A DNA stretch of 64,000 nucleotides. Origin: Oncomelania hupensis. Its lineage: Eukaryota; Mollusca; Gastropoda; Littorinimorpha; Pomatiopsidae. Each line of letters starts with the position of its first letter. Position 1 is the first letter of the stretch. This document shows positions 43,677 through 56,163 of this stretch, piece by piece. The stretch lies in NCBI GenBank assembly GCA_036898135.1, contig CM072522.1, positions 60,073,853-60,137,852 on the forward strand, in the 5' to 3' direction. A program made the position numbers and the translations under genes. The notes beneath the pieces are model-generated. The model made no database searches. It was not told where the DNA came from and was given only the letters and a program-made list of their open reading frames with translations.

Positions 43677-44811
43677 CCCAGCAAACCAGCCCGATCTGGG
43701 CCCCACTCGCGCCACGTGGGGCATCCCGACTTTTGTCTGGCTATAGTAGGGACCCACATAGTCCTACAAAAACCCGATGCGTGGCGGAGTCCAGAAATGT
43801 GGATGCGTAACGATTCACCTCCCGTGTGCCGCCCGATTCTGCCCCACCACAAAGCCACTCTGCACACACGCTAACATAGGCCTACTCTCGCTTCTCATTG
43901 GCTAAACTGTGGAATGTTTCGCCTGCTTCACATTTCCTGCGGCGTACTTATGTGAAAAATATGTAAACAAAATCAATTCAGCAATATATCATTATTTAAT
44001 TGTGCTTATAATTCGTAATTGTTATCATACAATATGTAAAATATTGGTAAAGTGTTTCTTTTAACTATTGTATTTATTTATACAATTTAAGCCATGGGTA
44101 AAGTTCCGTGCCCATTACTGCTGGTCTTTTCTGGTTGTCCTTAGGCGCCAAATTTCTAGTCATTTTCTTCTACAGTTGCATGTGTTCGGATATTGTGTTT
44201 GACTGCAAAAACCTATTCCGCTGTGGTTATTTTTTGGGGCTTTGCCTTTCGTTTATGTATTTACACACTATTTCGATAGCGATGAAGATCACGTTAATAT
44301 ATATCATTATCGAAATGGTGTGTAAATACTTCAGCGGAGACACACCAAGGACTTCCGAAAACAAAAACCCCTGTGCCGACAGTCCCTATTAACACCAGAC
44401 ACCTCTATTCCTTCTTCATGCAATCGCATATCATAAACAATAGGCCTATGTGGGATATGATTTTAGGGTAAATCAGCATTGGCCAGGGATGGGCATTATC
44501 GGATGTGGGGGGGGGGGTCTGGTTTAAGATGGGATACAATAGGGTGGCCTTTGGGTATTCTGACGTATGCCCGATATTTGCCGGAATCTGGTTACCGTTC
44601 GGCAAAGGTGGGGTTAGGGTCGTGTAAATTTTGGGTATCCCGACGATCGCCCCATCTTTACCGGAAATCGGGCTACTGTTCGGCGAGCGTTGGGTTACGA
44701 TCGGGTAAGTTTGGGGTAGCCCGACGATCGCCCGATCTTTGCCCGAATCGGGCCCGAGTCGGTTCCAATTTACATTTGCCCCATGGGGCCCCGAAATTGT
44801 GGTTAGCTGGG
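43677..44811. mobile_element. 1,135-bp inverted-repeat DNA element inserted in the VNTR
   Basis: Left end CCCAGCAAACCAGCCCGATC and right end (reverse complement) CCCAGCTAACCACAATTTCG share CCCAGCNAACC, then both run into a GGGCCCCA-type segment. The break in the VNTR is ACTACA|...|CAGTCATT, against ACTACAGTCATT in intact units, so the target duplication is 2 bp (CA). The right half has four degenerate internal repeats (CCCGACGATCGCCC.. at 44560-44755). No transposase is recognised. Superfamily not assigned. Confidence 0.78.
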
Positions 44812-45135
44812 CAGTCATTAAACATGCAGTACACACAACTACAGTCATTGAACAAGCAGTACACACGACTACAGTCATTGAACAGGCAGTACACACAACT
44901 ACAGTCATTGAACAAGCAGTACACACACTACAGTCATTGAACAAGCAGTACACACACCTAAATTTATTGAACAAGCAGTACATACACCTTCATTCATTGA
45001 ACAAGCAGTACATACAACTACATTCATTGAACAAGCAGTACATACACCTACATTCATTGAACAAGAAGTACATACAACTACATTCAATGAACATGCAGTA
45101 CATACACCTACATTCATTGGACAAGCACCTACATT
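44812..45135. repeat. 30-bp VNTR (right part)
   Basis: About 10 further units of the same repeat, with more TACATACACCTACATTCATT-type variants toward the right end. Nothing recognised between 45136 and 45362. Confidence 0.9.
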
Positions 45136-45362
45136 CAATGAACAGAACTGTCCCACTCTTGTACATATTGATCTTTCATCCTTTGCTTAAACATGCTAAC
45201 AAAGACATTCTCACTCCCCACACCTTGTTGTACCCAAGCATACCCAAAACCTAGAGAAAAAAGGGTGTTTTTTACTTTAGTCACCCAACAAGATTTATTT
45301 CTCTCATCCAAGTTAATTAGCATCTTGTAAGCCTGCTGAGGTAGCCTATCTGCATCTAATTT

Positions 45363-45713
45363 CTAGAGCTTTAGCCAGTATCGTATGCACCGTACTGCAC
45401 TGTTTACATACAGAGGAAAGCGTCCTGTCTCTCCATAAATAAATTTGTTGGGTACTCCCTTGGGTACATTCAAAACTCTTTTATATGCCAGAGTATGAAC
45501 CCTCTCAATATTATCTAATCTGTTAAGACTCCAAACCTCTGCGGCATACAGCAAAATTGGTTGAACCTGGGCATCCAAAATTTTAAAATAGCAATTTCTT
45601 GATATCTCCCTAAGCTTTGAGAGGTTCCTTAAACATTCAAAACAAGCCCTTCTACCCTTCAATGCTAGTGCATTTACACCTTTTGTGATACTCATCTTTG
45701 TAGTAAATAAAAA

Positions 45714-45747
<34 letters not shown>
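45363..45747 (-). pseudogene. Non-LTR retrotransposon RT C-terminal fragment
   Basis: Minus-strand frame: FTTKMSITKGVNALALKGRR, CYFKILDAQVQPILLYAAEV, WSLNRLDNIERVHTLAYKRV, LNVPKGVPNKFIYGETGRFP, LYVNSAVRCIRYWLKL. The ILLYxxEVW, IERVHT and GRFPLYV...RCIRYWLKL motifs are the post-RT thumb region of animal LINEs, a different family from the CR1 and RTE copies here. The fragment starts at a (GA)n microsatellite, so the catalytic part is gone. Confidence 0.7.

Positions 45748-45762
<15 letters not shown>
45721..45762. repeat. (GA)n microsatellite, split by the next element
   Basis: GA run that resumes at 47879-47897 on the other side of the LTR-like insertion. Confidence 0.85.
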
Positions 45763-45764
<2 letters not shown>

Positions 45765-47878
45765 TGACGACACGAGTTTTCAGATAGCAGGGAGAATTAT
45801 ACTTTTTACGAAGTTACACTTCTCCGTATATAGTGTACATAGAATAGCGTGACCGATTTACTTTTCGCGTATGAAAGTGCAGTTTCGTAAAGTCCGTGCG
45901 TAACGTAGAAGACAGGGGGTAGACCAAATTCAGAACATGGATACGCGTAATAAAGAATGTGCATACTGACGAGAGCTCGACTATTTTGCTTGTGGCCGGC
46001 GCGTTTTTGGAGGGCAGAGTGGTTTGAGATGCTGTTGCGAGAGGATCGAATCTAATGAGGCAGCAACCCTGTGACAGAGGTCATTGTAGTGTAGGGTACT
46101 GTTGGAAGGGTGTGTTTATTGTTTATATAGCCACCCAAGGTCTTATGCCCTCGTCGGGATAAGGATGTTTAGAGTTCGAAAGGAAGGATACTAACTGCCA
46201 TTTGTCAATGAGTGTAGAGTTATATTCTTAAGGTGTGTGTGTTCTCGATTGAACACCCACCAAGACTTAATGTCTGTGACAGAGCTAAGGTGACCTCATC
46301 CTCAATTATAAGTGTTATTTGGAAAGTGAAATAACCAGCAATAGCAAGACAAAGTGACTCTCAAAAGACTAACCAATTGTATTTGTGACAGTGCTGTGTT
46401 GTGTTGTGGTGTTGGGGGAAAGGGGTGTCACAAGCCGAGGCCTAAAAGGTGAGCAAATCCTGTTATTTAATTCTCTAGTGGCGCACTCCGAGAACTGCGT
46501 ACGCGTATGAGTGGTGATGAGTGTGGGGAAGGGGATGTATTTTAGGATGTATAATGAATTTTGTTGATTTTATATGATTTTCTTATGATTGTCTTATTGT
46601 ATATGTGATGGGGAAATGTCGTTGCTGTTGTTGTTATAAAAGTGGGTCAAAGGCGACGATGGGGAATGTAGAGAGGGAGAGAGAGAGAGAGTGGCGGTGT
46701 ATGTATGGAGAGAGCGATAGAATGTATTATACTGAACAAAGATGAAGCGATGATTATGAAGCAAGCATGTTTACAGTATGGTACGGCAAGATAGTATGAA
46801 AGAAGGGAGATAATCGTGATGTGTTATAATTGTTGGGGGAGACGGTGATGATGAAGGGAGGCGGAATGAATCAGGACTGTGTGATTGAAGTGTGGTTGCA
46901 ATGATTATATACATTTATATAAATGTTTGTGTTTATAGAAGATGCGAATTATTTAGCATCAAAGGTTGATTTATATTATTGAAATGTGTGTATAGCATCT
47001 TGTATTATCATCATGGTATTCATATACAGGTCAAGATGGCGGACGGAGGACGGCGTGTTATATTATATTATATAGTTTTTATTGTTTTGTAAGCAGACTG
47101 TTAAGACTGTGTATATGCTTACAGGTGTGGGCTGTTACTTCTACCTGTTACTTCTACGTATTACTTCTACGCATTATTTCAACGCTGTTGCTTCTGATGT
47201 TGCTACTTATGCTGTACTTATGTTGCTGTTGTTGACGCTGATTGGGTTCTAGCCAGCCTGGGGGGGTGCCCTTGCCTCTACAGCAGAGTAGTGTTGTGGT
47301 GATCTTTGCCACTGCTGCAGGTTTTGCCTATGTATCGAGGCAACACTATTACAGGAGGTTTTCATACCTAATTCATGCACACACAGACTCACACTGCACC
47401 ACACCTAAAAACATATTCATTTAGTTAGAAGAATCATCCGCTTATTGTGAAAGAGACTGTTTAGCTCTCTGAGCTACTTGACAAGAACATTGAGACATTG
47501 CTTCTGTGCCACAGCTTCGCCAAGATAATAGTTTATGATTAAAGATTCAAACGCCATTGCTTATTATTTGAAGATTTACATTTTGAATTGATTTGTTGAT
47601 TTTGATTCTGTTGTACACACTTTGTAAAGAAACTGTTGTTGTTTAGTTCTGTTTGGGGTTTGTTACAAGGGGAGGTAATTGTTAGTTAGTATTGGGACGG
47701 GGGTCTTGTTAGGGGTTGAGGGGAGGTTAGTTCCCATTTGTCCTGTGTTTGTATGTTAATTGTTGAATAAAAGAGTGTGTTTGTATTCTGGCATTTTGTG
47801 TTTATTTTGTTTGAGTTTTATTCCTTTCCACTCGTTGCATGTGCTGACGTCACAGAACCCGCTCGGGGGACGTGACAG
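45763..47878 (+). mobile_element. 2,116-bp LTR-like non-coding insertion (X) in a (GA)n array
   Basis: Begins TGTGACGACACGAG and ends GGGGGACGTGACA (TGTSACG ends, TG...CA), inside a GA microsatellite. There is no open frame of note. A polyadenylation signal AATAAA lies at 47766-47771, 107 bases before the right end, as in the R/U5 part of an LTR. A donor-like AAAAG|GTGAGC (~46448) and acceptor-like CTTACAG|GTG (~47123) are present. It shares layout and a CACTCSTTGCATG motif near the right end with insertion Y (56164-58139). Most likely a solo LTR of a long-LTR family; a non-autonomous element is the alternative. Confidence 0.6.
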
Positions 47879-47919
47879 AGAGAGAGAGAGAGAGAGGGAG
47901 AATCAATAAGCCTACTCAC

Positions 47920-48099
47920 TTGTTGTTCTCTTCAAACGCGTCCTTTCCACATTGCTCAGTGTTGTAGGGACATCCTTCCTCATCTTCTCCTCCGAAGCAT
48001 TCCTGTCTCTTGTTGCAACGGAAAACGGGCTCAAAGTCGGCGTAGTTGGGTACAGAGCAGTTGTACAGGTTATCGGTCACTTTCCGTGGCTCTTCATTA
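47920..48099 (-). CDS. GRL101-like: GRL101-like gene, internal exon with LDLa module
   Basis: 180 bp. Acceptor GTGAAG (AG at 48101-48100) and donor GTGAGT (47919-47914). One leading base completes a Ser codon from the CUB exon, then NEEPRKVTDNLYNCSVPNYA, DFEPVFRCNKRQECFGGEDE, EGCPYNTEQCGKDAFEENN, and two bases that join the lectin exon to make Lys. The C-x-x-x...F-R-C-N-x-x-x-E-C-x-x-G-x-D-E-x-x-C spacing is an LDL-receptor class A module. Phases on both sides (1 base in, 2 bases out) fit the neighbouring exons exactly, which is strong support for one gene. It lies just right of the GA/LTR-like insertion. Confidence 0.88.
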
Positions 48100-49082
48100 C
48101 TTCACAAACATAACAGATGTGTCATGGGTAGTTGTAGAGTGAATGTTCGGAAACAACCTTTAAGGATATAATTGTGACCTTGATTGCAGGTCCAAGTCAT
48201 GGCCACCACAAAACCATTTCATTCACAAATATTAATTCTCACTAAGGAATACTGAAACCATAAGAACACGAAATAAAACAAGTGGTGGCTACACATTGTC
48301 CTTATCATCGCTTGATGGTTTTGACTTTTTTGTAATTTTAAATATTGTGGGATTGTACCTGATTTAAAGAAAAAAATACCGCCATTTGTGACGTCAACTT
48401 TCGCTAAGAATTACTTCAAATATCACCTCTAGAAAATTATTCTTTGTAAGACTTATCTAGGACTAAATAATTCTTTTAATTTTAATCACCATGCAGTCTT
48501 CAAGGTGTCAACCTTTCAAATGTTGTCTGTCATTATCCAACAGGAAAAAGGAGTCGGCTACTCACAGCGACTCAACCAAAGCTTTTTAGATTTTGGGGTT
48601 AGTTCAGCCAGGCTAGCTATAAATAGCTTCGCCCGTGCTTCCTTTCACTGGAAGGGAGGGTGCAGGCAAGTTATAAATAGCCTGCAGCAAGCAAATTGTG
48701 GAGGCACTAAACAGTGCTGCTCACATAGGAATTAAGCTGGTGTGTACTAATGATATAAATCAGTGATAATATATGACAAACTGTCAGGTATAAAATGATA
48801 GTGTAACATGTGGTGTAAGGTCTGGAAAATAAATTATACTTGTTTAGTGTTAACTGTAGAATGTGACCTAGCGTGGCTACTGTCAAGGTATAAACTTCTA
48901 TCCGCGTAACCCTTACGGAATACCAGTTTGAAAGAGAGGTAAGCGATGTTACGTATATCTGTTTGTGTAAACAGAAGGGGAGGGGGAATTAGATTACCAA
49001 ACCAAAAAAGAACCCGTTAAATTAATTGGGGGTAGACGTAGAAACTATAAATCACAACTAACAATAAATTAAATCCATACAC
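48100..49082 (-). other. Intron sequence without recognisable element
   Basis: Single-copy-looking intronic sequence upstream of the LDLa exon; no gene or repeat recognised. Confidence 0.4.
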
Positions 49083-52000
49083 ATTGTGGGTTCGGGCACT
49101 GAATATAATAGACCCATCGTTTCCCGGCGTGTCGTAGGAGGCGACTAACAAGGGTGATGTCAGCACGGCATCAGTGGGCGAAAGTCTTATACACAGAAGT
49201 CACTCACCGGGGTGGAGGAACCTCATGTTACTACAGGTTCAACGACCTCGTGCTCAGGGCCAAGGCAAGCCCCACTGTATTCGTGGATACCGGTTGTGGC
49301 CCACAGCCTGGAGAGGATGGGGCCCTGCCAGGTATATCTTACCCAAGACACACCGTATGATGAAAAGAACCACTCACTCCATACCAGATCGGTCGTCACC
49401 CGGGTCACCAAGGACCGCGCCTTCCGCTGGCCAGCAGGACGGAATTGGTAGTGTGCTACTGATGGACAACTTAGCAGGATCCCCACGAGAGACAACATCG
49501 TCATAGCAACCTGGAATTTCAGAACCTTAACTGCGCAGGGAAAATTAGAAGAACTGGCCCACGAGCTGAACACTATCGATAGAACGTTTTGGGCATCAGC
49601 GAACTGCGCTGGAAAGGCCTAGTTGAAACAACGACCACAAAGGTCACAAGCTTTATTTCAGTGGGAGAGATGACAGGTACGAACACGGCGTTGGATTCTG
49701 GTCCACAAAGACATTCTATCCACTGTTATGGGTTGCAGCCCAGTTTACATCTAACATGTAAACTCATGACCGTCCGTCTGAGAGCAGCCTCTTTCAACAT
49801 CACCATCATCCAAGCCTATGCCAAAACATAAGACTCTGACGACAGCAAAGTCGAGGATTTATATGAACATCTACAGGCTGTCATTGACCAAGTGCCGAGG
49901 AAGGACATAGTCATAGTGGAAGGCGACTGGAATGCCAAGGTTGACCAAGATACGCACCACAACTGGGGATACACATGTGGACCCCACTGCAACAACCAGA
50001 CAAATGACAGGAATCTGAGGCTCTTGAAGTTTGCCAGATACAACAAGTCTCCACAAAAAATCCAGACGATCGACATGGTACAGTCCCATGGGGAGAGGAT
50101 GTGTAGCATCACAAACAGAATGCCTGCATCTTGGTCAATACACACTTCAGATCAAGCATCAACATTGGCAGGACACGCGATTTTCCAGGAGCAGACATCG
50201 GAAGTGACCACGATCTCGTGATGATCTCCTTCCGGCTCCACTTGAAGAGAGTAAACACAGCAAAGTTCACCAGACTGAAGTTCGACCTGGACAAACTGCA
50301 AGACACAGAGGTGGCAGAAATATTCCAAGCCACAATTGGAGGGAATGTGTACCACTGCTCATATTTGGAGATGGTGAAGTAGATGTCAAACCATGACCCT
50401 CACCTTCAACTCAGCTGTGACAGATGCCGCCACTGAGATCCTTGGCAAGCACGTGAACTTTTGGACTGTGTGATAAACAAAGAGAGATAAGAAAAGAAAA
50501 AGAACACCTCACAGGGAGCTGATGTCTACCGAAAAACCAACAATGACATCCGAAAAGGCATGCTCACAGCAAAGAAAAACTGGATAGAAGATCAATGCCA
50601 AGAAATAGAGAACAGTCTGAACAAGAATAACAGCAAGAAGGCTTACCAGAACGTTAAAGGGCTGACAAGTATTAAACAGCTCAAGGTCTCCACGATCCAA
50701 AGCAAGTCTGCCACATGCTTAACAGAAGAACAAGAAGTCTTGGATAGATGGACAGAGTACTGCTCTCATCTTTACAACCACACACCAAATTGAGCCCCAT
50801 CAGTTCTTAAAATATCCCCAGAACAGAGAAGAGGAAGAAATCCTCCCAATAGAGAAGAAGTTGAGGCAGCAGTGCAATCACTGAAGAAGGGGAAGTCAGC
50901 GGGAATGGACAACATACCCGCGGAATTTCTTCAAGGAGGAGAAGCGATGATTGACTTCCTCACCATTATCTGTAACAAGATCTGGCAGAGTGGGGAGTGG
51001 CCTACACCATAGACCCAGTCGCTTGTCACCACTTTTCCAAAAAAAGTAACCTTCAAGAGTGTGAAAATTACCGCACCATCAGCCTCATCAACCATCTGAA
51101 AATAATACTCAACAGATTAAAACCCCAAGCTGAACAAATAGGTGAAGAACAAGCAGGATTCGGGTCATGGCGAAGTACCACTGAACAGTTTTTTAAACCT
51201 CAGAATAATCTGCTAGAAATACGTACAGCACCAACAACATCTATATCATGTGTTTATAGACTTCAAGAAAGTGTTTGACCGAGTCTGGCATGCAGCTCTG
51301 TGGGCAACCACAAAAGTGTACAATATCAGCCCTAAAATTATTGAAGTCATCAAATGCCTGTATGGCAAGGCTACCAGTGCAGTCATCCATAACACTGCCA
51401 TCTGGAATAGGTTTAGAACAACAATTGGTGTGCGACAAGGATGCCTAGTCTCTCCAACACTCTTCAACATCCTAATAGAGCGCATCATGTCAGACGCCCT
51501 TGCAGATCACGAAGGCACAGTCAGCATAGCGGGAAGAGCAATCCCCATCCTCCGTTTTGCAGATGACGTTGATGGATTAGCTGGAGAAGAACAAGAACTT
51601 GAACAGCTGGTACAGAGGCTTGACACCAACTCCAGAACCTTCGGAATGGGAATAAGTGCAGAGATGACCAAACTGATGACCAACAACACAAATGACATCA
51701 ACATGTAGGCCTACATCAAAATTCAAGGCCAGTTCCTCAACACAGTGCATATCTTCGAATATTTAGGAGACATTGTATCAGACAATGGGTCCCGATAGGA
51801 AGTCTTCTTCAGGATCGCACAAACTACTGCTGCCTTGACAATGTTGAAGCCATTTGGAAAGACAGCACCATCAGTCTACATTCCAAGGTAAGGCTGCTGC
51901 GCTCCCTTGTCATCTTCATCTTCTTGCGAAACATGGACCCTCACAGAAGATCTAAAACGAAGAATACAAAGCATGGAGATGAGGTGGTATAAAAGACTTC

Positions 52001-52365
52001 TGGGCATTTCTTATACCCATCACATCAACAACAACGAAGTCCGACAGACCATCACACAAGCCATTGGACAACACGATTGCATGACACAGTGGTGAAGAAA
52101 CGGAAACACCGATGGTATGACCATGTCACCAGAGCATCAGTCCTTGCAAACACCATCCTGCAAGGCACTGTGCAAGAAGGCAGAAAAAGAGGGAGACAGA
52201 AAAAGTGGAAGACAGAAAAAGAAGTGGGAGGACAACATTCGAGAATGGTCTGGCTTTACACTGAGCGAGGCCAGGAGAGTTGCTGAGGGTTGAGAAAGAT
52301 GGAGTACGCTGGTTAAACAATCATCTTTGGTGCTCCAACGCCCTTCGAATTTCGGGATAGGATAC
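49083..52365 (+). pseudogene. RTE-BovB-like LINE, near full-length, multiply broken
   Basis: Starts with the 5' segment ATCGTTTCCCGGCGTGTCGT (~49118) and an Arg-rich opening. Endonuclease begins at ~49503 (ATWNFRTLTAQGKLEELAHE, LGISELRWKGLVETTTTK), passes through several frames (GDWNAKVDQDTHHNWG at ~49924; a late DH pair at ~50205-50215), then RT at ~50850-51620 (KSAGMDNIPAEFLQ, ENYRTISLINH, FIDFKKVFDRVWHAALWATT, VRQGCLVSPTLFNILIERIM, LRFADDVDGLAGE), then the C-terminus and a short GGATA end near 52365. Many stops and shifts. It lies in an intron of the receptor gene, on the opposite strand. Confidence 0.85.
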
Positions 52366-52910
52366 ACATTAATGACAAACAACTAAAATGTTTGTTACAG
52401 ACAGTGAACTTTTTTGTCGAGGACAGATTCTGAGAAATTGTGTGTAGAATAGTATCGTTATTTAGGCGTAAATAACTGAGTGTCAAGGCTGTTAAAGGAG
52501 ATATTTCAGTTTCCGAAATACTGTAGAGCTCAACAGCAAACCATCATTTTTCTAACACCAAAAGCAAATGGTTGTTTATGAACCCGTGGACATTAATAAC
52601 AGTGTGATGTCAGCGTCAAGTGACAGTTGTATCAGTGTAGAATAATGTAGGCCTGAACTGACAGTTCCACATGTGTTCGTTTGTTTACCTCTGAAACTAC
52701 ATATTTTTTAAATTAAGGTGATAATTTTATGTTGTCTTTTACCATTAATAATGCAAATAAACGTGCAATTGTTTAATCCCCTGCATTCCAGACAAAGAAC
52801 GAGATGAGACAGCAGTGCTGGTCGCAGTGCATTTTATTATCAATAATAAATGATGCACTGTATTTGATGGTGCAAACTTTACCTAGTTAGGGAAAGCTTT
52901 GGTATTCGGA
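52366..52910. other. Unassigned intronic stretch
   Basis: No gene or repeat recognised. Confidence 0.35.
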
Positions 52911-53492
52911 TTGCTGTATGGAAATTCAGCATGCATGTTGCAGATTGCTGTATGGATATTCAGCATGCATGTTGCAGATTGCTGTATGGATATTCAGCAT
53001 GCATGTTGCAGATTTATGTATGGATATTCAGCACGCATGTTGCAGATTTCTGTATGGATATTCCGCATGCATGTTGCACATTTCTGTATGGATATTCAGC
53101 ATGCATGTTGCAGATTGCTGTATGGATATTCAGCATGCGTGTTGCAGGTTGCTGTATGGATATTCAGCATGCATGTTGCAGATTTCTGTATGGATATTCC
53201 GCATGCATGTTGCACATTTCTGTTTGGATATTCAGCATGCATGTTGCAGATTGCTGTATGGATATTCAGCATGCGTGTTGCAGGTTGCTGTATGGATATT
53301 CAGCATGCATGTTGCAGATTGCTGTATGGATTTTCAGCATGCGTGTTGCAGATTGATGTATGGATATTCAGCATGCGTGTTGCAAATTGCTGTATGGATA
53401 TTCAGCATGCGTGTTGCAGATTGCTGTATGGATATTCAGCATGCATGTTGCAGATTGTTGTATGGATATTCAGCATGCGTGTTGCAGATTGC
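52911..53492. repeat. 34-bp minisatellite, ~17 copies
   Basis: Units GCTGTATGGATATTCAGCAT + GCATGTTGCAGATT, 34 bp. The unit has no stop in any plus frame, and three units make 102 bp, so all three plus frames stay open over 140-214 codons with Cys/Met/His-rich repeats. These are not genes. Confidence 0.92.
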
Positions 53493-53559
53493 TGGGTTGC
53501 ATTGCCTTAGGAGAGGTCAACCTGCAATCGTCTTGACTATACGGGATACTGTGGAGGCA

Positions 53560-54140
53560 TGATTCAACCATCCATCCATCCATCCATCCATCACCATCAT
53601 CTCCACTAGCCATCCATTCTTCCATCACCTTCATCTCAACCATCCATCCATTCAAACATCACCATCACCTCCACTGATCAGCCATTCTTCGATCTCTTTC
53701 TTCATCTCAACCATCCATCTATTCATCACCATCACTTCCACTGACCAGTCATTCTTCCATTTCTCCATCTCAACCATCCATCCATCCATCCATCCATTCA
53801 TCACCATCATCTCCAATGACCAGCCATTCTTCCATCACCTTCATTTCAGCCATCTGTTCATCCATCCATCCATCACCATCACATTCACTGACCAGCCATT
53901 CTTCCATCACCTTCATCTCAACCATCCATCCATCTATCCATCACCATCACCTCCACTGACCATCTATCCAATTATCCATTCATCATGATCACCTCAACTG
54001 ACCAGCCATTCTTCCATCCATCCATCCATCAGCTCCACTGTCCATCCATCCATCCATCACCATCACCTCCACTGGTCATCCATTTATTTACCCATCACCT
54101 CCACTGACCAGCCATTCTTCCATCACCTTCATCACAACCA
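53560..54140. repeat. Degenerate (CATC)n-based array
   Basis: CATCCATCCATC runs alternate with CACCATCACCTCCACTGACC and AGCCATTCTTCCATCACCTT segments, giving a loose ~90-bp higher-order pattern. It is followed by unassigned intronic sequence to 54825. Confidence 0.75.
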
Positions 54141-54825
54141 TCCGAATGGGAACTGCGAGACGAAAGTGTGTACTGTACAGGACACCTGTATGGATTTCTA
54201 CATGCACGTGGCTATTTTCGTCGCGTCACCTTGTTCACCAACCCCATCACCAGGTAAAAACTTTGCTTCACTACACACACCTAAGTGGTGGCAACATTGT
54301 TCCGGTTCCAAACAATGATGAAACCATTGTTTGGATGAACAGGGATGAAGACAAAAAACCCCACACTTTCATTGCTACATATTCGCGAATTTTGTACAGC
54401 TTTAACTGGAAAATATTTTTCGGTGGAATTTTCTATCAAGACATACAAGAGCACAAATAATACTTGGAGAAAAATGTAACTTCGTTGTGTTTTAAATTTT
54501 CCTTATTGTTCAATACTTTGTTCAATACTTAACGTGTTCTAGGAACAAGAGTTAGATGAGTCATTTCACCAAAATTTTCCACGTGACTCAAATCTAACAA
54601 TTTGATATGGTTTTGACATAGTGGTCCGAGACATGAAAGAATGTTGAAGAAGTTCTAAGCGTTATACATAGTGTGTACTTTTTCTGTTCGTACGTACTAA
54701 CGCGTCTTTTGTGTTATTTTCTTTTGAAATAGCCTACATTTCCCCTGTTTAATTGATCAAAACTAAATGCTTTTTATTTGCAGTATTTTATTTTGTTTTA
54801 AAAATAATTATAATATCTTAAATCC

Positions 54826-54871
54826 GTTTGGTTTGTGGTTGTAAAGGTCACAGCAACCACAAACCAAACGG
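54826..54871. repeat. 18-bp inverted repeat at the 5' edge of an RTE copy
   Basis: CCGTTTGGTTTGTGGTTG and CAACCACAAACCAAACGG flank a loop of about 12 bases. The right arm is RTE sequence in normal orientation; the left arm is the same segment inverted. Confidence 0.8.
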
Positions 54872-56163
54872 AGACACATCAGTTCTAGCATGCCCAGAGA
54901 ACACAGGAGAAGAAGAAATCCTTCCAATTCTCCGAGAAGAAGTTGAGGCAGCAGTGCAATCGTTGAAGAAGGGGTAGTCAGCGGGAGTGGACAACAAACC
55001 CGCGGAACTGTTTCAAGCAGGAGGAGATGCGATGATCGAATCACTCACCATTATCTGTAACAAGATCTGGCAGAGTGGGGAGTGGCCTACACCATGGACC
55101 CAGTCGCTTGCCATCACTCTTTTCCCAAAAGGTAACCTTCAGGAATGTGAAAATTACCGCACCATCAGCCTCATCAGCCATCGCAGCAAAGTCCTCCTGA
55201 AAATAATACTCAACAGGTTGAAACCACAAGCTGAAAAAAATCATAGCTGAAGAGCAAGCAGGATCCAGGGCAGGGCGAAGTACCACTGAACAGATTTTCA
55301 ACCTCAGAATAATCTGCGAGAAATACCTACATGTACAGCACCAACAACATCTATATCATGTGTTCGTAGACTTCAAAAAGGCGTTTGACCGAGTCTGGCA
55401 TGCAGCTCTGTGGGTAACCATGAGAGTTTACAACATCAGACCTAAAATAATTGAAGTCATCAAAAGCCTGCATGACAAGGCTATCAGTGCAGTCCTCCAC
55501 AACAGCGCCATCGGAAACTGGTTCAGAACAACAACCAGTGTGCGTCCGGGATGCCTACTCTCTCCAACATTCTTCAACATCTTCCTAGAGCGCATCATGT
55601 CAGATGCACTTGCAGACCACGAAAGCACAGTAAGCATAGGGGAGGAGCAATCTCCAACCTCCGTTTTGCGTATGACATTGATGGATTGGCTGGAGAGGAA
55701 CAAGAACTTGAACAGCTGGTACAGAGGCTTGACACCACCTCCAGAGCCTATTGGAATGGAAATAAGTGCAGAAAGGACCAAAATGATGACCAACAACACC
55801 AATGGCATCAACACGGACATTAAAGTCAAAGGCCAATCCCTCAACACACTGCACAGCTTCAAATATGTATTAGCCATTGTATCAGACAATGGGTCCCAAC
55901 AGGAAGTCATCTCCAGGATCGCACAAACAACTGCTGCTCTGGTGAGGTTGAAACCAATTTGGAAAGACAGGACCATCAGTCTACATTCCAAGGTAAGGCT
56001 GCTGCGCTCCCTTGTCATTTCCATCTTCCTATATGATTGCAAAATATGGACCCCTACAGCAGATCCCCAAGGAAAAATAAAAACATGGAGATGAGGTGCT
56101 ACAATAAACTTCTTGGCATTTCCTATACCCAGCACATCACCAACGACGAAGTCCGACATACCA
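54850..56163 (+). pseudogene. RTE-BovB-like LINE with RT, part 1 (before an insertion)
   Basis: RT region in broken frames: QSLAITLFPKGNLQECENYR, TISLISHRSKVLLKIILNRL, STTEQIFNLRIICEKYLH, VFVDFKKAFDRVWHAALW, PGCLLSPTFFNIFLERIMSD; the catalytic segment reads LRFAYDIDGLAG (FAYD for FADD). Then the C-terminal LLRSLVISIFLYDCKIW and the QHITNDEVR region. It stops at 56163 where insertion Y begins and continues at 58140. 5'-truncated with a short inversion at 54826. Confidence 0.8.

Noticed and set aside
44108..44392. 94-codon hydrophobic ORF
   Set aside because: Lies inside the 1,135-bp inverted-repeat element; composition is AT-rich and no domain is recognisable. Possibly chance.
52899..53562. 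Three overlapping ORFs of 141-214 codons in all plus frames
   Set aside because: A 34-bp unit without stops in any frame keeps all frames open; overlap in three frames argues against any being a gene.
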